DNA of 42,668 nt from an uncultured Burkholderiales bacterium (GTDB lineage: Bacteria; Pseudomonadota; Gammaproteobacteria; Burkholderiales; Burkholderiaceae_C), in NCBI GenBank assembly GCA_903905475.1, contig CAIVGK010000249.1, positions 1 to 42,668 on the forward strand. The letters are read 5' to 3'. Each line of letters begins with the position of its first letter. Within the stretch, counting starts at the first letter, position 1. Below are positions 1 to 8,670 of this stretch, one piece after another. The position numbers were made by a program, and so were the translations under genes. Below the pieces are notes generated by a model. That model searched no databases and was not told where the DNA came from. It saw only the letters and a list, made by a program, of their open reading frames with translations.

Positions 1-1796
1 CCTTCCTGGCGCAGCCGGTCGAGCGTGGCGGTGAGTTCGCCCTCATCGAGCGCGTAGATCTTGGCCGCGGGCTTCTTGCCGCGCGCCGGCGCATCGACGC
101 GAAACAGCGGCGGCTTGGCGATGTACAGGTGGCCGGTTTCGATCACCTTGGGAAAGTGCCTGAAAAACAGCGTGAGCAGCAGCACCTGGATGTGCGAGCC
201 GTCCACATCGGCGTCGCTCAGGATGCAGATCTTTCCGTAGCGCAGGCCGCTCAGATCGGGCGTGTCGGTCGCGCCGTGCGGATCGACGCCGATGGCCACC
301 GCGATGTCGTGGATCTCGTTGTTGGCGAACAGCCGGTCGCGCTCGACTTCCCACGAATTGAGCACCTTGCCCCGCAGCGGCAAGATGGCCTGCGTTTCCT
401 TGTTGCGCCCCATCTTGGCGCTGCCGCCGGCCGAATCGCCCTCGACGAGGAACAGCTCGTTGTGCAGCAGGTCGCGGCTTTCGCAGTCGGTCAGCTTGCC
501 GGGCAGCACGGCCACGCCCGAGCCCTTGCGCTTTTCGACCTTCTGGCTGGCGCGCTGGCGGGTTTGCGCCTGCTTGATCACCAGTTCGGCGAGTTTCTTG
601 CCCTGCTCGACGTGCTGGTTGAGCCACAGCTCGAGCGGCGGCTTGACGCAGGTGGACACCAGCCGCAGCGCATCACGGCTGTTGAGGCGCTCCTTGATCT
701 GGCCCTGGAACTGCGGGTCGAGCACCTTGGCGCTGAGCACGAAGCTGGCGCGCGAAAACACGTCGTCAGGCATCAGCTTCACGCCCTTGGGCAGCAAGCT
801 GTGCAGGTCGATGAAGTTCTTGATGGCGCCGTACAGACCGTCTTTCAGCCCCGACTCGTGCGTGCCGCCGTTGACCGTGGGGATCAGGTTGACGTAGCTC
901 TCGCGCACCGGCGCGCCGTCTTCGGTGAAGGCCACGCACCAGGTGGCGCCCTCGCCCTTGGCGAAGTTCTCGGATTCGGAGCCGTCGGCGTGATGCTCGC
1001 CCTCGAACAACGGGATCAGCGGATCGGCGTTGAGCGTTTGCATCAGGTAATCGCGCAGACCACCTTGATACAGCCAGGTCTGCACATCGGCCTCGGGGCG
1101 GCCGGTCTTCTCGATCGTGAGCGACACGCGCGTGCCGGGCATCAGCACGGCCTTGCTGCGCAGCAGGTGCGTCAGGTCGGCGCGGGCGAGGTCGGGGCTC
1201 TCGAAGTACTTGGCATCCGGCCAGGCGCGCACCGTGGTGCCGCTCTTGCGGTCGCCCGACGACGCCGTCAGCACCGACTTGCGCAGCTCGAGCGGCTCGA
1301 TCACATCGCCGCCGGCAAACGCCAGCCTCGCCACCTGGCCTTCGCGCCACACCGTGACCTCGAGCCGCTTGGACAGCGCGTTGGTCACGCTCACGCCCAC
1401 ACCGTGCAACCCACCCGAAAAGCTGTAAGCGCCGCCCGAGCCCTTGTCGAACTTGCCGCCGGCATGCAGTTGCGTGAACACGATCTCGACCACCGGGCGC
1501 AACTCTTCAGGGTGCATGCCGAATGGAATGCCGCGCCCGTCGTCCTCGACGCTGATCGAGCCGTCGGCGTGCACCGTCACGTCGATGCGGTGGCCGTGGC
1601 CGGCCAGGGCTTCGTCGGCCGCGTTGTCGATCACCTCCTGCACGATGTGCAGCGGGTTGTCGGTGCGCGTGTACATGCCCGGACGCTGCTTGACCGGCTC
1701 GAGCCCCTTCAGGACGCGGATCGAGGCTTCGCCGTAGGTCGAGGGTGTGGTGGCCGTGGCGCCGGAGGAGGATCGTTCAGGAGGGCGGATGACCAT
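1..1796 (-). CDS. parE: DNA topoisomerase IV subunit B (ParE), 3' end outside window
   Basis: ATPase subunit of topoisomerase IV, which decatenates daughter chromosomes together with ParC. The first 598 codons are present; the frame is still open at base 1, so the last few dozen residues are missing. Visible are the GHKL ATPase signatures (QEVIDNAADEAL, DDGRGIPFG, GGLHGVGVS), the TOPRIM motif EGDSAGG at residues 452-458 and the acidic DADVDGSH motif, all in the usual order. ParE rather than GyrB is favoured by the compact length and by the edge sequence (KIYALDEGEL) close to the ParE C-terminus. The ATG at 1796 is the first start in front of the conserved region. No Shine-Dalgarno is visible; a TACAAT hexamer lies only 8 bases upstream. 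It is divergent from dapA. Confidence 0.93.
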   Translation of the reverse strand, partial: MVIRPPERSSSGATATTPSTYGEASIRVLKGLEPVKQRPGMYTRTDNPLHIVQEVIDNAADEALAGHGHRIDVTVHADGSISVEDDGRGIPFGMHPEELRPVVEIVFTQLHAGGKFDKGSGGAYSFSGGLHGVGVSVTNALSKRLEVTVWREGQVARLAFAGGDVIEPLELRKSVLTASSGDRKSGTTVRAWPDAKYFESPDLARADLTHLLRSKAVLMPGTRVSLTIEKTGRPEADVQTWLYQGGLRDYLMQTLNADPLIPLFEGEHHADGSESENFAKGEGATWCVAFTEDGAPVRESYVNLIPTVNGGTHESGLKDGLYGAIKNFIDLHSLLPKGVKLMPDDVFSRASFVLSAKVLDPQFQGQIKERLNSRDALRLVSTCVKPPLELWLNQHVEQGKKLAELVIKQAQTRQRASQKVEKRKGSGVAVLPGKLTDCESRDLLHNELFLVEGDSAGGSAKMGRNKETQAILPLRGKVLNSWEVERDRLFANNEIHDIAVAIGVDPHGATDTPDLSGLRYGKICILSDADVDGSHIQVLLLTLFFRHFPKVIETGHLYIAKPPLFRVDAPARGKKPAAKIYALDEGELTATLDRLRQE

Positions 1797-1804
1797 GGCG
1801 GCGG

Positions 1805-1810
1805 ATTGTA
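1805..1810 (-). promoter_or_regulatory. Candidate -10 element of parE (possibly leaderless)
   Basis: On the minus strand TACAAT is followed by eight bases and then the parE ATG. A start site about seven bases after the hexamer would fall at the start codon, so the transcript would have almost no leader. A convincing -35 element is not visible. Confidence 0.35.
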
Positions 1811-1901
1811 GGTAGCGCATCTGAGGCCGATGCCTTGCCCGGCCGGCGTCTGTCCGGCCCCCGAGCGGCGGCTAAACTCGCGTGTTGGCAAGGAACCGAG
1901 A

Positions 1902-2783
1902 ATGAAACCGATCACTGGCAGCATCGTCGCGTTGATCACGCCGATGCACGAAGACGGCAGCGTGGATTACGACACGCTGCGCGCCCTGATGGACTGGCAC
2001 ATCGCCGAAGGCACCGACTGCATCGGTGTGGTTGGCACCACGGGCGAATCGCCCACGGTGTCGGTCGACGAGCACTTCGAGATCATCCGCGTGGCCGTCG
2101 AGCATTGCGCCGGCCGCGTGCCGGTCATGGCGGGCACCGGCGGCAACTCGACCCGCGAGGCGATCGAGCTGTCGCGCTATGCGCAGCAAGTCGGCGCCGA
2201 CTGCGCGCTGTCGGTCGTGCCTTACTACAACAAGCCGTCGCAAGAAGGCATCTACCAGCACTTCAAGGCCATCGCCGAAGCGGTGGACATCCCGACGGTG
2301 CTCTACAACGTGCCTGGCCGCACCGTGGCGGACATGCTGCCCGAGACCACGCTGCGACTCGCGCAGCTGCCCGGCGTGGTGGCGGTCAAGGAAGCCACCG
2401 GCAACATCGAACGCGCAGCCTGGCTGATCAAGCACGCACCAGCGGGCTTTTCGATCTATTCAGGCGACGACTCGACCGCCGTGGCCTTGATGCTGCTCGG
2501 CGGCCACGGCAACGTCAGCGTCACCGCCAACGTCGCGCCGCGGCTCATGCACGAGTTGTGCGTGGCCGCGATGGCGGGTCAGGTGCGCGAAGCCACGGCC
2601 ATCCACATGCGGCTGCTCGGCCTGCACAAGAACCTGTTCTGTGAGCCCAGCCCGGCACCCACGAAATGGGCGCTGGCGCAACTCGGCCGCTGCCACAACG
2701 TGCTGCGGCTGCCGCTGCTGCCCCTGACCGGCGCGGGCGAGGCCACCGTGTCGGCGGCTCTGCGTGACGCCGGACTGCTGTAA
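1902..2783 (+). CDS. dapA: 4-hydroxy-tetrahydrodipicolinate synthase
   Basis: Condenses pyruvate with aspartate semialdehyde, the first committed step of lysine and diaminopimelate synthesis in the cytoplasm. The 293-residue product matches the family length. The Schiff-base lysine is K163 in VAVKEATG; the catalytic triad is T46/T47 in GTTGE, Y109 in PYYNKP and Y135 in LYNVPGRT, with the substrate-carboxylate arginine R140. The start at 1902 is chosen because AAGGA lies at good spacing before it and the conserved MKPITGS begins there; the frame stays open further upstream but without family similarity. bamC follows closely, an order also known from Escherichia coli, where dapA precedes bamC. 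Confidence 0.96.
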   Translation: MKPITGSIVALITPMHEDGSVDYDTLRALMDWHIAEGTDCIGVVGTTGESPTVSVDEHFEIIRVAVEHCAGRVPVMAGTGGNSTREAIELSRYAQQVGADCALSVVPYYNKPSQEGIYQHFKAIAEAVDIPTVLYNVPGRTVADMLPETTLRLAQLPGVVAVKEATGNIERAAWLIKHAPAGFSIYSGDDSTAVALMLLGGHGNVSVTANVAPRLMHELCVAAMAGQVREATAIHMRLLGLHKNLFCEPSPAPTKWALAQLGRCHNVLRLPLLPLTGAGEATVSAALRDAGLL

Positions 2784-2897
2784 CCCATGACCGCTGCGTA
2801 CCGCCTCGGAGTGACACGCAGCGCCCGATTTCTCGACCCCCTGCGATCAACGGGCTGCGTGGCAACCCCGGCCGCCAATCCTCTGGAGATGAACAAC

Positions 2898-4067
2898 GTG
2901 ACAGACGCCCAACGCACACGATCGAGCCTGATGTCAGCAACCGCACCGCACGCCCGCAAGCTGCTGGCTGCATCTGTGGTCATCGCTCTGTCAGGCTGCT
3001 CCGCGATGAACAGCATCATCTCGGGTGACAAAGTCGACTACCACGGCACCGCGTCTGAAAAGACCCCGGGGCTGGAAGTCCCGCCGGACCTGACGCAGCT
3101 GGCACGTGACTCGCGCTACCAGCAGCAAGCGGCGTCGGGATCGTTCAGCGCCGCGACGTTCCAAAGCGGATCGTTGAACATGCAGTCGGCACAAACCGTG
3201 ATTCCGGCGGGCAACGACCAGCTGCGCATCGAGCGCGCCGGCAACGATCGGTGGCTGGTCACCAGCATGACGCCCGAGCAGGTCTGGCCGATCCTGAAGA
3301 CGTTCTGGCCAGAACGCGGCTTCAAGCTCCTGATCGATCAGCCCGATGTTGGCGTGATGGAAACCGAGTGGGCCGAGAACCGCGCCAAGATGCCTCAGGA
3401 CTTCATCCGCTCGACGATCGGGAGGGTCTTCGAGTCGATCTACGACACCGGCGAGCGCGACAAATTCCGCACCCGCGTGGAGCGCACCGCCAGCGGAAGC
3501 GAGATCTTCCTGAGCCACCGCGGCATGGTCGAAGTGGTCACGGGCTCGCAAAAGGACAGCACCCAGTGGCAGCCACGTCCGTCCGACCCGGAACTCGAAG
3601 CCGAGATGCTGCGCCGCTTGCTGCTCAAGCTCGGCGCCAAGGAAGAGCAGGCCCAGACGATGGTGGCCGGCCTGGGCACCCCCAAGGCGGCACGCGCACG
3701 CCTGGCTGCGGCACCCGCTGTGGCCACGATCGAGGTCGACGACGACTTCGACCGCGCCTGGCGCCGTGTGGGCATCGCGCTCGATCGCAGCAGCTTCACC
3801 GTCGAAGACCGTGATCGTGCACAAGGCGTGTATTTCGTGCGCTACACCGAGAACGCCGACAGCAAGGAAGACGAGCCCGGCTTTTTCAGCAAGATGCTGG
3901 GTTCGAGCAAGGACCAGGCCAATTTGAAGAGCCTGTCGCGCTACCGCGTGCAGGTCAAGGGCGAAGGCAACCGCAGCCTCGTGACCGTTTTGAACGCGCA
4001 AGGTGGCGTCGAAAGCGGCGCCACGGCAGCGCGCATTGCGGCCATCCTGGTCGAAGACCTGAAGTGA
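2898..4067 (+). CDS. bamC: Outer membrane assembly lipoprotein BamC
   Basis: BamC is a lipoprotein partner of the BAM complex that inserts beta-barrel proteins into the outer membrane. The protein has a basic N-terminus, a short hydrophobic stretch and the lipobox LSGC, then the disordered N-terminal segment with VPPDLTQ and two helix-grip regions, the second starting near IEVDDDFDRAWRRVG. Three starts are possible. The GTG at 2898 has GGAG nine bases upstream and gives a plausible signal peptide of about 33 residues; ATG 2889 has no spacing from GGAG; ATG 2931 has no clear ribosome site but the shortest signal peptide. The ATG at 2787 would place 58 residues before the lipobox and is unlikely. 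The gene lies 114 bases after dapA and ends before two hairpins. Confidence 0.88.
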   Translation: MTDAQRTRSSLMSATAPHARKLLAASVVIALSGCSAMNSIISGDKVDYHGTASEKTPGLEVPPDLTQLARDSRYQQQAASGSFSAATFQSGSLNMQSAQTVIPAGNDQLRIERAGNDRWLVTSMTPEQVWPILKTFWPERGFKLLIDQPDVGVMETEWAENRAKMPQDFIRSTIGRVFESIYDTGERDKFRTRVERTASGSEIFLSHRGMVEVVTGSQKDSTQWQPRPSDPELEAEMLRRLLLKLGAKEEQAQTMVAGLGTPKAARARLAAAPAVATIEVDDDFDRAWRRVGIALDRSSFTVEDRDRAQGVYFVRYTENADSKEDEPGFFSKMLGSSKDQANLKSLSRYRVQVKGEGNRSLVTVLNAQGGVESGATAARIAAILVEDLK

Positions 4068-4075
4068 TCCGGCCC

Positions 4076-4100
4076 GGTGGCGGGCTTCTCGCCCGCCACC
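4076..4100 (+). terminator. Strong hairpin after bamC
   Basis: A perfect 10-bp stem (GGTGGCGGGC pairing with GCCCGCCACC) with loop TTCTC starts 8 bases after the bamC stop. No T-run follows, so it may protect the 3' end or act together with the U-tract hairpin at 4133-4158. Confidence 0.5.
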
Positions 4101-4132
4101 TTGACGACCACGTCGTCAAAAATGGGGCATTA

Positions 4133-4158
4133 AAAAAGCCGCCCTAGGGCGGCTTTTT
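4133..4158. terminator. Bidirectional intrinsic terminator
   Basis: AAAAAGCCGCC is followed by CTAG and GGCGGCTTTTT: an 11-bp arm palindrome with an A-tract on one side and a T-tract on the other. On either strand it reads as a GC-rich hairpin followed by five or six T. It sits between the convergent bamC (+) and the small lipoprotein gene (-), so it can end both transcripts. Confidence 0.85.
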
Positions 4159-4175
4159 CTCTTCGGGGACGAAGA

Positions 4176-4370
4176 TTACTTCGCGGCCGCGCTTGCAGCG
4201 TCAACCGCAGCGCTGGCGGCTTCAACCGCAGGCGCCACAACAGCGGGTGCAGCTTCAGCCGCAGGAGCCGAAGCGGCTTCAGCCACAGGAGCAGCAGCTT
4301 CTTCCTTCTTGCCACAGGCGGTCAGAGCGAAAGCAGCAACCAGGGTAGCCAGCACGAGCGATTTGTTCAT
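4176..4370 (-). CDS. Tiny alanine-rich lipoprotein, function unknown
   Basis: A 64-residue product starting MNKSLVL with a hydrophobic core and the lipobox LTAC (lipidated Cys at residue 19), followed by GKKEE and then a low-complexity tail of Ala, Val, Pro and Glu with repeated AAEAA/APAVE-like units. It is therefore expected to be an outer or inner membrane lipoprotein with an extended tail. The start at 4370 is chosen because GAGGA lies 5 bases upstream; an ATG four codons earlier would overlap that ribosome site. I do not recognise a named family; small Ala-rich lipoproteins of this kind are frequent in Burkholderiales annotations. Its 3' end runs into the bidirectional terminator at 4133-4158. 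Confidence 0.7.
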   Translation of the reverse strand: MNKSLVLATLVAAFALTACGKKEEAAAPVAEAASAPAAEAAPAVVAPAVEAASAAVDAASAAAK

Positions 4371-4484
4371 GTTTGTCCTCAATAGATGGTTTGGTAACGC
4401 GGTGAAGTTTTATCGACCCACCAAGTCGGCAGCAGGCCAAAAACACAGTTGCCAAGGGGCAATACCCTACCCAGCAGGCTCAAC

Positions 4485-4490
4485 AGTATA
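4485..4490 (-). promoter_or_regulatory. Candidate -10 element of the small lipoprotein gene
   Basis: TATACT on the minus strand, within an unusually AT-rich stretch, would give a leader of about 110 bases before the ATG at 4370. A consensus -35 is not apparent. Confidence 0.35.
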
Positions 4491-4508
4491 AACGTGGAAT
4501 CGAGTAAT

Positions 4509-4997
4509 TCACAGTCCCAGCGTGTTTGTGGCAAAGGCTTCGACCGAACGTTGGAAAAGCGCATCGACCTCTTCGCGCAAACGCACGGCATCACCGACGT
4601 CCGTGGAAAGCCGGCCGCGATGGTGAACCCGGTCCACCAGCCTCACGCTGACCACCCCGGGTGCGAACAACAGTCCCGGCAAGCGGCCGTTGCCTGAGTC
4701 ATCGGGCGTCATGCAACTCACCACATGAGACCAGTGGCGGCGCCACTGGACCCAGCGCGGATGGCGCCGCGGCATCAAGTCGTAGTTCAGCGCCAGCACA
4801 TGGCAGCGACGGTGCGCCACCGACCATCGCGTCAGCTGCGCCACCACCTGCGGCTCGTTGAGCGGCCAGTCGGCAAAGTCGGCGTCGCACATCCAGATTT
4901 CGCTGGCACTCGATTCGCCAATCAGCGCAAACGCCCGCAGCAAGGCCGCCTGATACTCGCCGCGCGATTCGATCAGCCCATCGTTCGAGTCATCCAT
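4509..4997 (-). CDS. Conserved-looking hypothetical protein downstream of the JmjC oxygenase
   Basis: A 162-residue soluble protein without signal peptide or membrane segment. It is rich in Trp and His and contains stretches such as EIWMCDADFADWPLNE and LALNYDLMPRRHPRW, which look like a folded domain, not a shadow frame. I do not recognise the family. The start MDDSND at 4997 is preferred (AAGGGG about 10 bases upstream); an in-frame ATG at 5027 would add ten residues. It follows the JmjC gene (stop at 5055) by 57 bases on the same strand, so the two are probably co-transcribed. Confidence 0.7.
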   Translation of the reverse strand: MDDSNDGLIESRGEYQAALLRAFALIGESSASEIWMCDADFADWPLNEPQVVAQLTRWSVAHRRCHVLALNYDLMPRRHPRWVQWRRHWSHVVSCMTPDDSGNGRLPGLLFAPGVVSVRLVDRVHHRGRLSTDVGDAVRLREEVDALFQRSVEAFATNTLGL

Positions 4998-5054
4998 GGG
5001 AAAGCTGCCCCTTGAGTTGATGAGCACCCGTCTTTTCGAGGGCGCGCGTGTTCG

Positions 5055-6200
5055 TCAAGCCTCGTCGGTTGCCGGATGCAGCCAACCTTGGTCGACCCAC
5101 GACTGCACCAGCTCCCAGGCCGGCGCACTGAGCTTCGAGACGGCCGCCGCATCGAGCGCGCGCCGATCGGCCAGCCTGCGCATCAGCGTGGCGTCGCGGC
5201 CTGCGGCCATGAACGACTCGCCATTGATGAATACGTGGTGATCGTCGTAAAGCATGCGGCTGCGGCGATCGAGCACGATGGCACCGCGCTGCGCCATCTC
5301 GCCGAGCGCATCGAACCACACCTGAGGCTTGGGCTCGCTCAGCCACTCGCCGAGTGCGCAATCGAGCGAACGCGACTCCTCGACGATGCGCCGCACCGCA
5401 TCGGCCGCGAATGCGGCCAGCGCTGGCGGGATGCGCCCAGGCTCATCGGTGGCCGGCTGGTCGGGGTCGCGGTACAGCGGGCTCTCGCACGGTTCATCGA
5501 TGCCATCGAGCATGCGCTGCAGCACCGCAGTGCCCACCTCGTCGCGCGAAGCAGCCCGAAAACCGATCGACGCGGTGATGCATTCACCCCGCGCCACACC
5601 GTCATGCGCCCAGCGTGGCGGCAGGTACAGCATGTCGCCCGGCTCCAGCGTCCAGGTGTGCTCGGGCTCGAAGTGCTCGAGGATCTTGAGCGGCATGTCG
5701 GGCACGATGGCCATGTTCTTCGTGCGGCCGATGCGCCACTCGCGTTGGCCGGCCAGCTGCAGCAAGAACACGTCGTACGAATCGAAGTGCGGGCCGACAC
5801 CACCGCCATCGGTGGCAAACGACACCATCACGTCGTCGAGCCGCACATCCGGCGCGAAGCGAAAGCGCGACAGCAGCTCGTGCACCTCGGGCGCATGCAG
5901 ATCGACGCCTTGCACCAGCAGCGTCCAGTCGGCACGCGACAGCGGCGGCAGCTGCCGGCGGCTGAACGGGCCGTGGCGCAGCCTCCAGTTGGCGCCGCGC
6001 CGCTCGACCAGACGCGACTCGACGCCCTCGCGCGAGGCCAGTGCAAACAAGCCGGAACGGTCGACCGCCAGATCGGCCGCCGAGATCGCCTGACGGATCA
6101 GCAGCGGCTTCTTTTGCCAGTGACGGCGCATGAAAACACGCGGGCTGAGCCCGCCGAGCAGGGCAATCGGGGTGTCGATGGTCATGCCGGGATTGTCCAT
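5055..6200 (-). CDS. roxA: RoxA-like JmjC ribosomal protein oxygenase
   Basis: A 381-residue cupin of the JmjC type resembling YcfD/RoxA, the Fe(II)- and 2-oxoglutarate-dependent enzyme that hydroxylates an arginine of ribosomal protein L16 (uL16). The iron-binding triad is visible as H138-x-D140 in GPHFDSYD and the distal H199 in PPRWAHDG. The N-terminus has the family start (GGLSPRVFMRRHWQKKPLLI), and the C-terminal part fits the dimerisation and winged-helix region. ATG 6200 is supported by AGAGG 8 bases upstream; an in-frame ATG at 6185 is the alternative. The substrate is inferred from the family only. It is divergent from the FKBP gene. Confidence 0.85.
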   Translation of the reverse strand: MDNPGMTIDTPIALLGGLSPRVFMRRHWQKKPLLIRQAISAADLAVDRSGLFALASREGVESRLVERRGANWRLRHGPFSRRQLPPLSRADWTLLVQGVDLHAPEVHELLSRFRFAPDVRLDDVMVSFATDGGGVGPHFDSYDVFLLQLAGQREWRIGRTKNMAIVPDMPLKILEHFEPEHTWTLEPGDMLYLPPRWAHDGVARGECITASIGFRAASRDEVGTAVLQRMLDGIDEPCESPLYRDPDQPATDEPGRIPPALAAFAADAVRRIVEESRSLDCALGEWLSEPKPQVWFDALGEMAQRGAIVLDRRSRMLYDDHHVFINGESFMAAGRDATLMRRLADRRALDAAAVSKLSAPAWELVQSWVDQGWLHPATDEA

Positions 6201-6266
6201 GGGCGATGCCTCTCACCGCCCCGGTGTCGCCAGCGACCGCGACGCGCCCTGTGCGATCATTTCCCG

Positions 6267-6788
6267 ATGCAAATCCAATCCCCCTGCGTCGTCGCACTCA
6301 CGTGGCGACTTGAAGATGCCCAAGGCGAGCTGATCGACGAGCTCGCCGAGCCGGTCGAATTTTTCTTCGGCGGTGCCGACCTGCTCGAAAAGGTCGAAGC
6401 CGCGCTGCTCGACCAGAGCGAAGGCTTCGAAGCCTCGTTGCACCTCGAGCCCGAGCAAGCCTTTGGCGAATTTCTGGCTGAACTGGTGTGCTTCGAGGAA
6501 CGTTCGGTGTTCCCGGAGCACATCGAAGTGGGCATGCAGTTCGACGGTCTGCCCGAAGGCGCGGTCACGCCGGACATGCCCGCCGAAGCGGTCTACACCG
6601 TCACCGAGGTGTACGACTCACACGTCGTGCTCGACGGCAACCACCCGCTGGCCGGGCTGGGCCTGCGGCTGCACCTGACGGTGTGTGACGTGCGCGCAGC
6701 CACGCTCGACGAGACCGAGGCCGCCACCGTCGGCCAGCCTGCCTTCACCGTGCTCAACGCGGCGCAGCCCGGGCCGCACCTGCACTGA
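6267..6788 (+). CDS. FKBP-type peptidyl-prolyl cis-trans isomerase (SlyD/FkpB-like)
   Basis: A 173-residue cytoplasmic prolyl isomerase and chaperone of the FKBP class. It opens with the family pattern VALTWRLEDAQGELIDE, then FFFGGADLLEKVEAAL, the insert-in-flap region with EPEQAFGEF and the closing HPLAGLGLRLHLTV motif. The His-rich metal-binding tail of SlyD is missing, so an SlpA/FkpB-like role is possible. The frame is open far upstream, but similarity starts at 6267 and the earlier part is antisense to the oxygenase gene. No Shine-Dalgarno is seen; GATCAT lies six bases before the ATG. It converges on dut with a 12-base gap. Confidence 0.88.
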   Translation: MQIQSPCVVALTWRLEDAQGELIDELAEPVEFFFGGADLLEKVEAALLDQSEGFEASLHLEPEQAFGEFLAELVCFEERSVFPEHIEVGMQFDGLPEGAVTPDMPAEAVYTVTEVYDSHVVLDGNHPLAGLGLRLHLTVCDVRAATLDETEAATVGQPAFTVLNAAQPGPHLH

Positions 6789-6800
6789 ATCGGCGGCGGC

Positions 6801-7250
6801 TCAGGCCGCCCCGGTCGAGCCGAAGCCGCCGGTGCCCCGCTCGGAGGCGGCGAAGTCGTCGACGCGCCGAAAGCTCGCCTGCACCACCGGCACGATGACG
6901 AGTTGCGCGATGCGCTCGAGCGGCTGCACGGTGTAGGCCGTGTCGCCGCGGTTCCAGCAGCTCACCATCAGCGGGCCCTGGTAGTCCGAGTCGATCAGCC
7001 CGACCAGATTGCCCAGCACGATGCCGTGCTTGTGGCCCAGCCCCGAGCGCGGCAGGATCATGGCGGCCAGTCCGGCGTCAGCGATGTGCACCGACAAACC
7101 GGTCGGGATCAGGCGCGTTTGCCCCGGCGCTATGAGCAGCGGCTCATCGACGCACGCGCGCAGATCCAGCCCGGCGCTGCCGGGGGTGGCGTAGGCCGGC
7201 AGCGAGTCGGCGATGCGTGCATCGAGCACCTTGAGGTCGATCGTGGTCAT
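6801..7250 (-). CDS. dut: dUTP diphosphatase
   Basis: Hydrolyses dUTP to dUMP and pyrophosphate, keeping uracil out of DNA and feeding dTMP synthesis. The 149-residue product shows all five motifs of trimeric dUTPases: [29 protein letters not shown] with the catalytic Asp, RIAQLVIVP, and the C-terminal [10 protein letters not shown] that closes over the substrate. The start MTTIDLK at 7250 matches family length; the frame is open 13 codons further upstream into the coaBC-dut gap. It lies 39 bases after coaBC, an order also known in E. coli (coaBC-dut), so co-transcription is likely. Confidence 0.97.
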   Translation of the reverse strand: MTTIDLKVLDARIADSLPAYATPGSAGLDLRACVDEPLLIAPGQTRLIPTGLSVHIADAGLAAMILPRSGLGHKHGIVLGNLVGLIDSDYQGPLMVSCWNRGDTAYTVQPLERIAQLVIVPVVQASFRRVDDFAASERGTGGFGSTGAA

Positions 7251-7289
7251 GGCGTGGGCGTGTGGTGAAGGTTGGGCCAAACGGGCCAA

Positions 7290-8540
7290 TCAGCGCGCAG
7301 CAGGCTCGAGCCGCAACGCCACATCGGCGATCAGCGAGCGCGCCAGCGTGAGCTTGTCGGCCTGCGGCAGCTCGCGGTGGCCGTGCGCGTCGACCAGCAC
7401 CAGCGTGTTGTCGTCGCGCCCGAAGGTCGCCGGCCCCAGGTTGCCCACGATCAGCGGCACGCGCTTGCGTTCGAGCTTCTCGCGTGAATGTTTCAGCAGG
7501 TCATGGCTTTCAGCCGCAAAGCCCACGCAAAACGGCCGGCCGGCCACGCAGTGCTGCGCCACGGCGGCCAGGATGTCGGGGTTTTCGGTCAGCTCGAACA
7601 GCGGCGCGACCTTGCTGCCGTCTTTCTTGATCTTCTGGTCGGACAGGTGCGCCGGGCGCCAATCGGCCACCGCAGCGGTGGCGATGAACACGTCGTGCTC
7701 CGGCGCAAGCGGCATCACCGCGTCGAACATCTGCTGCGCGGTGCGCACGTCGATGCGGCGCACACCGCGCGGCGTGGCCAGGTGCACCGGGCCGGCCACC
7801 AGCGTGACCTCGGCACCGGCTTCGACCGCCGCGCGCGCGATCGCAAAGCCCATCTTGCCGCTCGACAAATTGGTGATGCCGCGCACCGGGTCGATCGGCT
7901 CGAACGTCGGGCCGGCGGTGATCAGCACGCGGCGTCCGGCCAACGGCTTGGGGCGAAAAAAGCCGATCAGCGCTTCGAGCAGATCGTCGGGTTCGAGCAT
8001 GCGGCCTTCGCCGACTTCGCCGCAGGCCTGCGCGCCGCTGTCGGGGCCGAAGAAATGCGCGCCGTCGGCACGCAGCTGTGCCACGTTGCGCTGGGTGGCC
8101 GGATGCGCCCACATCTCGCGGTTCATGGCGGGGGCAATGATCAGCGGGCAGCTGTCGATCGCTCGCGCCAGGCACAGCAAACTGAGCAGGTCATCGGCGC
8201 GACCGTGCAGCAAGCGGGCCATGAAGTCGGCGCTGGCCGGCGCCACCAGCACCGCATCGGCGCCGCGCGTCAGGTTGATGTGCGCCATGTTGTTGGCGTG
8301 GCCGTCGACCTCGCGCGCATCCCAGGTGCTGCCGAACACCGGCCGCCCCGACAGCGCCTGCAGCGTGAGCGGGGTGATGAACTGCTCGGCCGATGCCGTC
8401 ATCACCACTTGCACCGTGGCGCCCGCCTTCACCAGCGCGCGCGCCAACTCGGCCGCCTTGTAGCAGGCGATGCCGCCGCTCAGGCCCAGCACGATGTGCC
8501 TGCCGTCGAGCTCGCCGCGCGGTGGGGTGGGATCGGTCAT
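7290..8540 (-). CDS. coaBC: Bifunctional phosphopantothenoylcysteine decarboxylase / phosphopantothenate-cysteine ligase
   Basis: Two consecutive steps of coenzyme A synthesis. The N-terminal CoaC flavodomain shows GLSGGIACYKAAEL, the PASAD motif, NREMWAHPA and the substrate-clamp cysteine in ACGEVGEGRM. The C-terminal CoaB half begins at GRRVLITAGPTFEPIDPVR and has the NLSSGKMG nucleotide-binding motif and the KIKK lysine motif. The 416-residue length is normal for the fused enzyme. The frame begins at ATG 8540. It is divergent from egtD; CATAAT on the minus strand (8591-8596) is a possible -10. Confidence 0.97.
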   Translation of the reverse strand: MTDPTPPRGELDGRHIVLGLSGGIACYKAAELARALVKAGATVQVVMTASAEQFITPLTLQALSGRPVFGSTWDAREVDGHANNMAHINLTRGADAVLVAPASADFMARLLHGRADDLLSLLCLARAIDSCPLIIAPAMNREMWAHPATQRNVAQLRADGAHFFGPDSGAQACGEVGEGRMLEPDDLLEALIGFFRPKPLAGRRVLITAGPTFEPIDPVRGITNLSSGKMGFAIARAAVEAGAEVTLVAGPVHLATPRGVRRIDVRTAQQMFDAVMPLAPEHDVFIATAAVADWRPAHLSDQKIKKDGSKVAPLFELTENPDILAAVAQHCVAGRPFCVGFAAESHDLLKHSREKLERKRVPLIVGNLGPATFGRDDNTLVLVDAHGHRELPQADKLTLARSLIADVALRLEPAAR

Positions 8541-8670
8541 GGTGTGTGGCGTTTCGCGTTCTCGGAGACAGGCCGCTGCAGCCGCCGCGAATTATGGTCG
8601 CCGTTCAGCCGACACAATCGGCGCCCCGGTCACGGCCCCTCGCCACGACCCATTGCCCCCGAAAGCCGTT

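Noticed and set aside
129-1811. 560-codon open frame (+ strand) opposite parE
   Set aside because: ParE on the minus strand has full ATPase and TOPRIM motifs; the + frame has no family pattern.
6788-6808. GC-rich hairpin between the FKBP gene and dut
   Set aside because: Short imperfect stem without T-tract in very GC-rich sequence; expected by chance.
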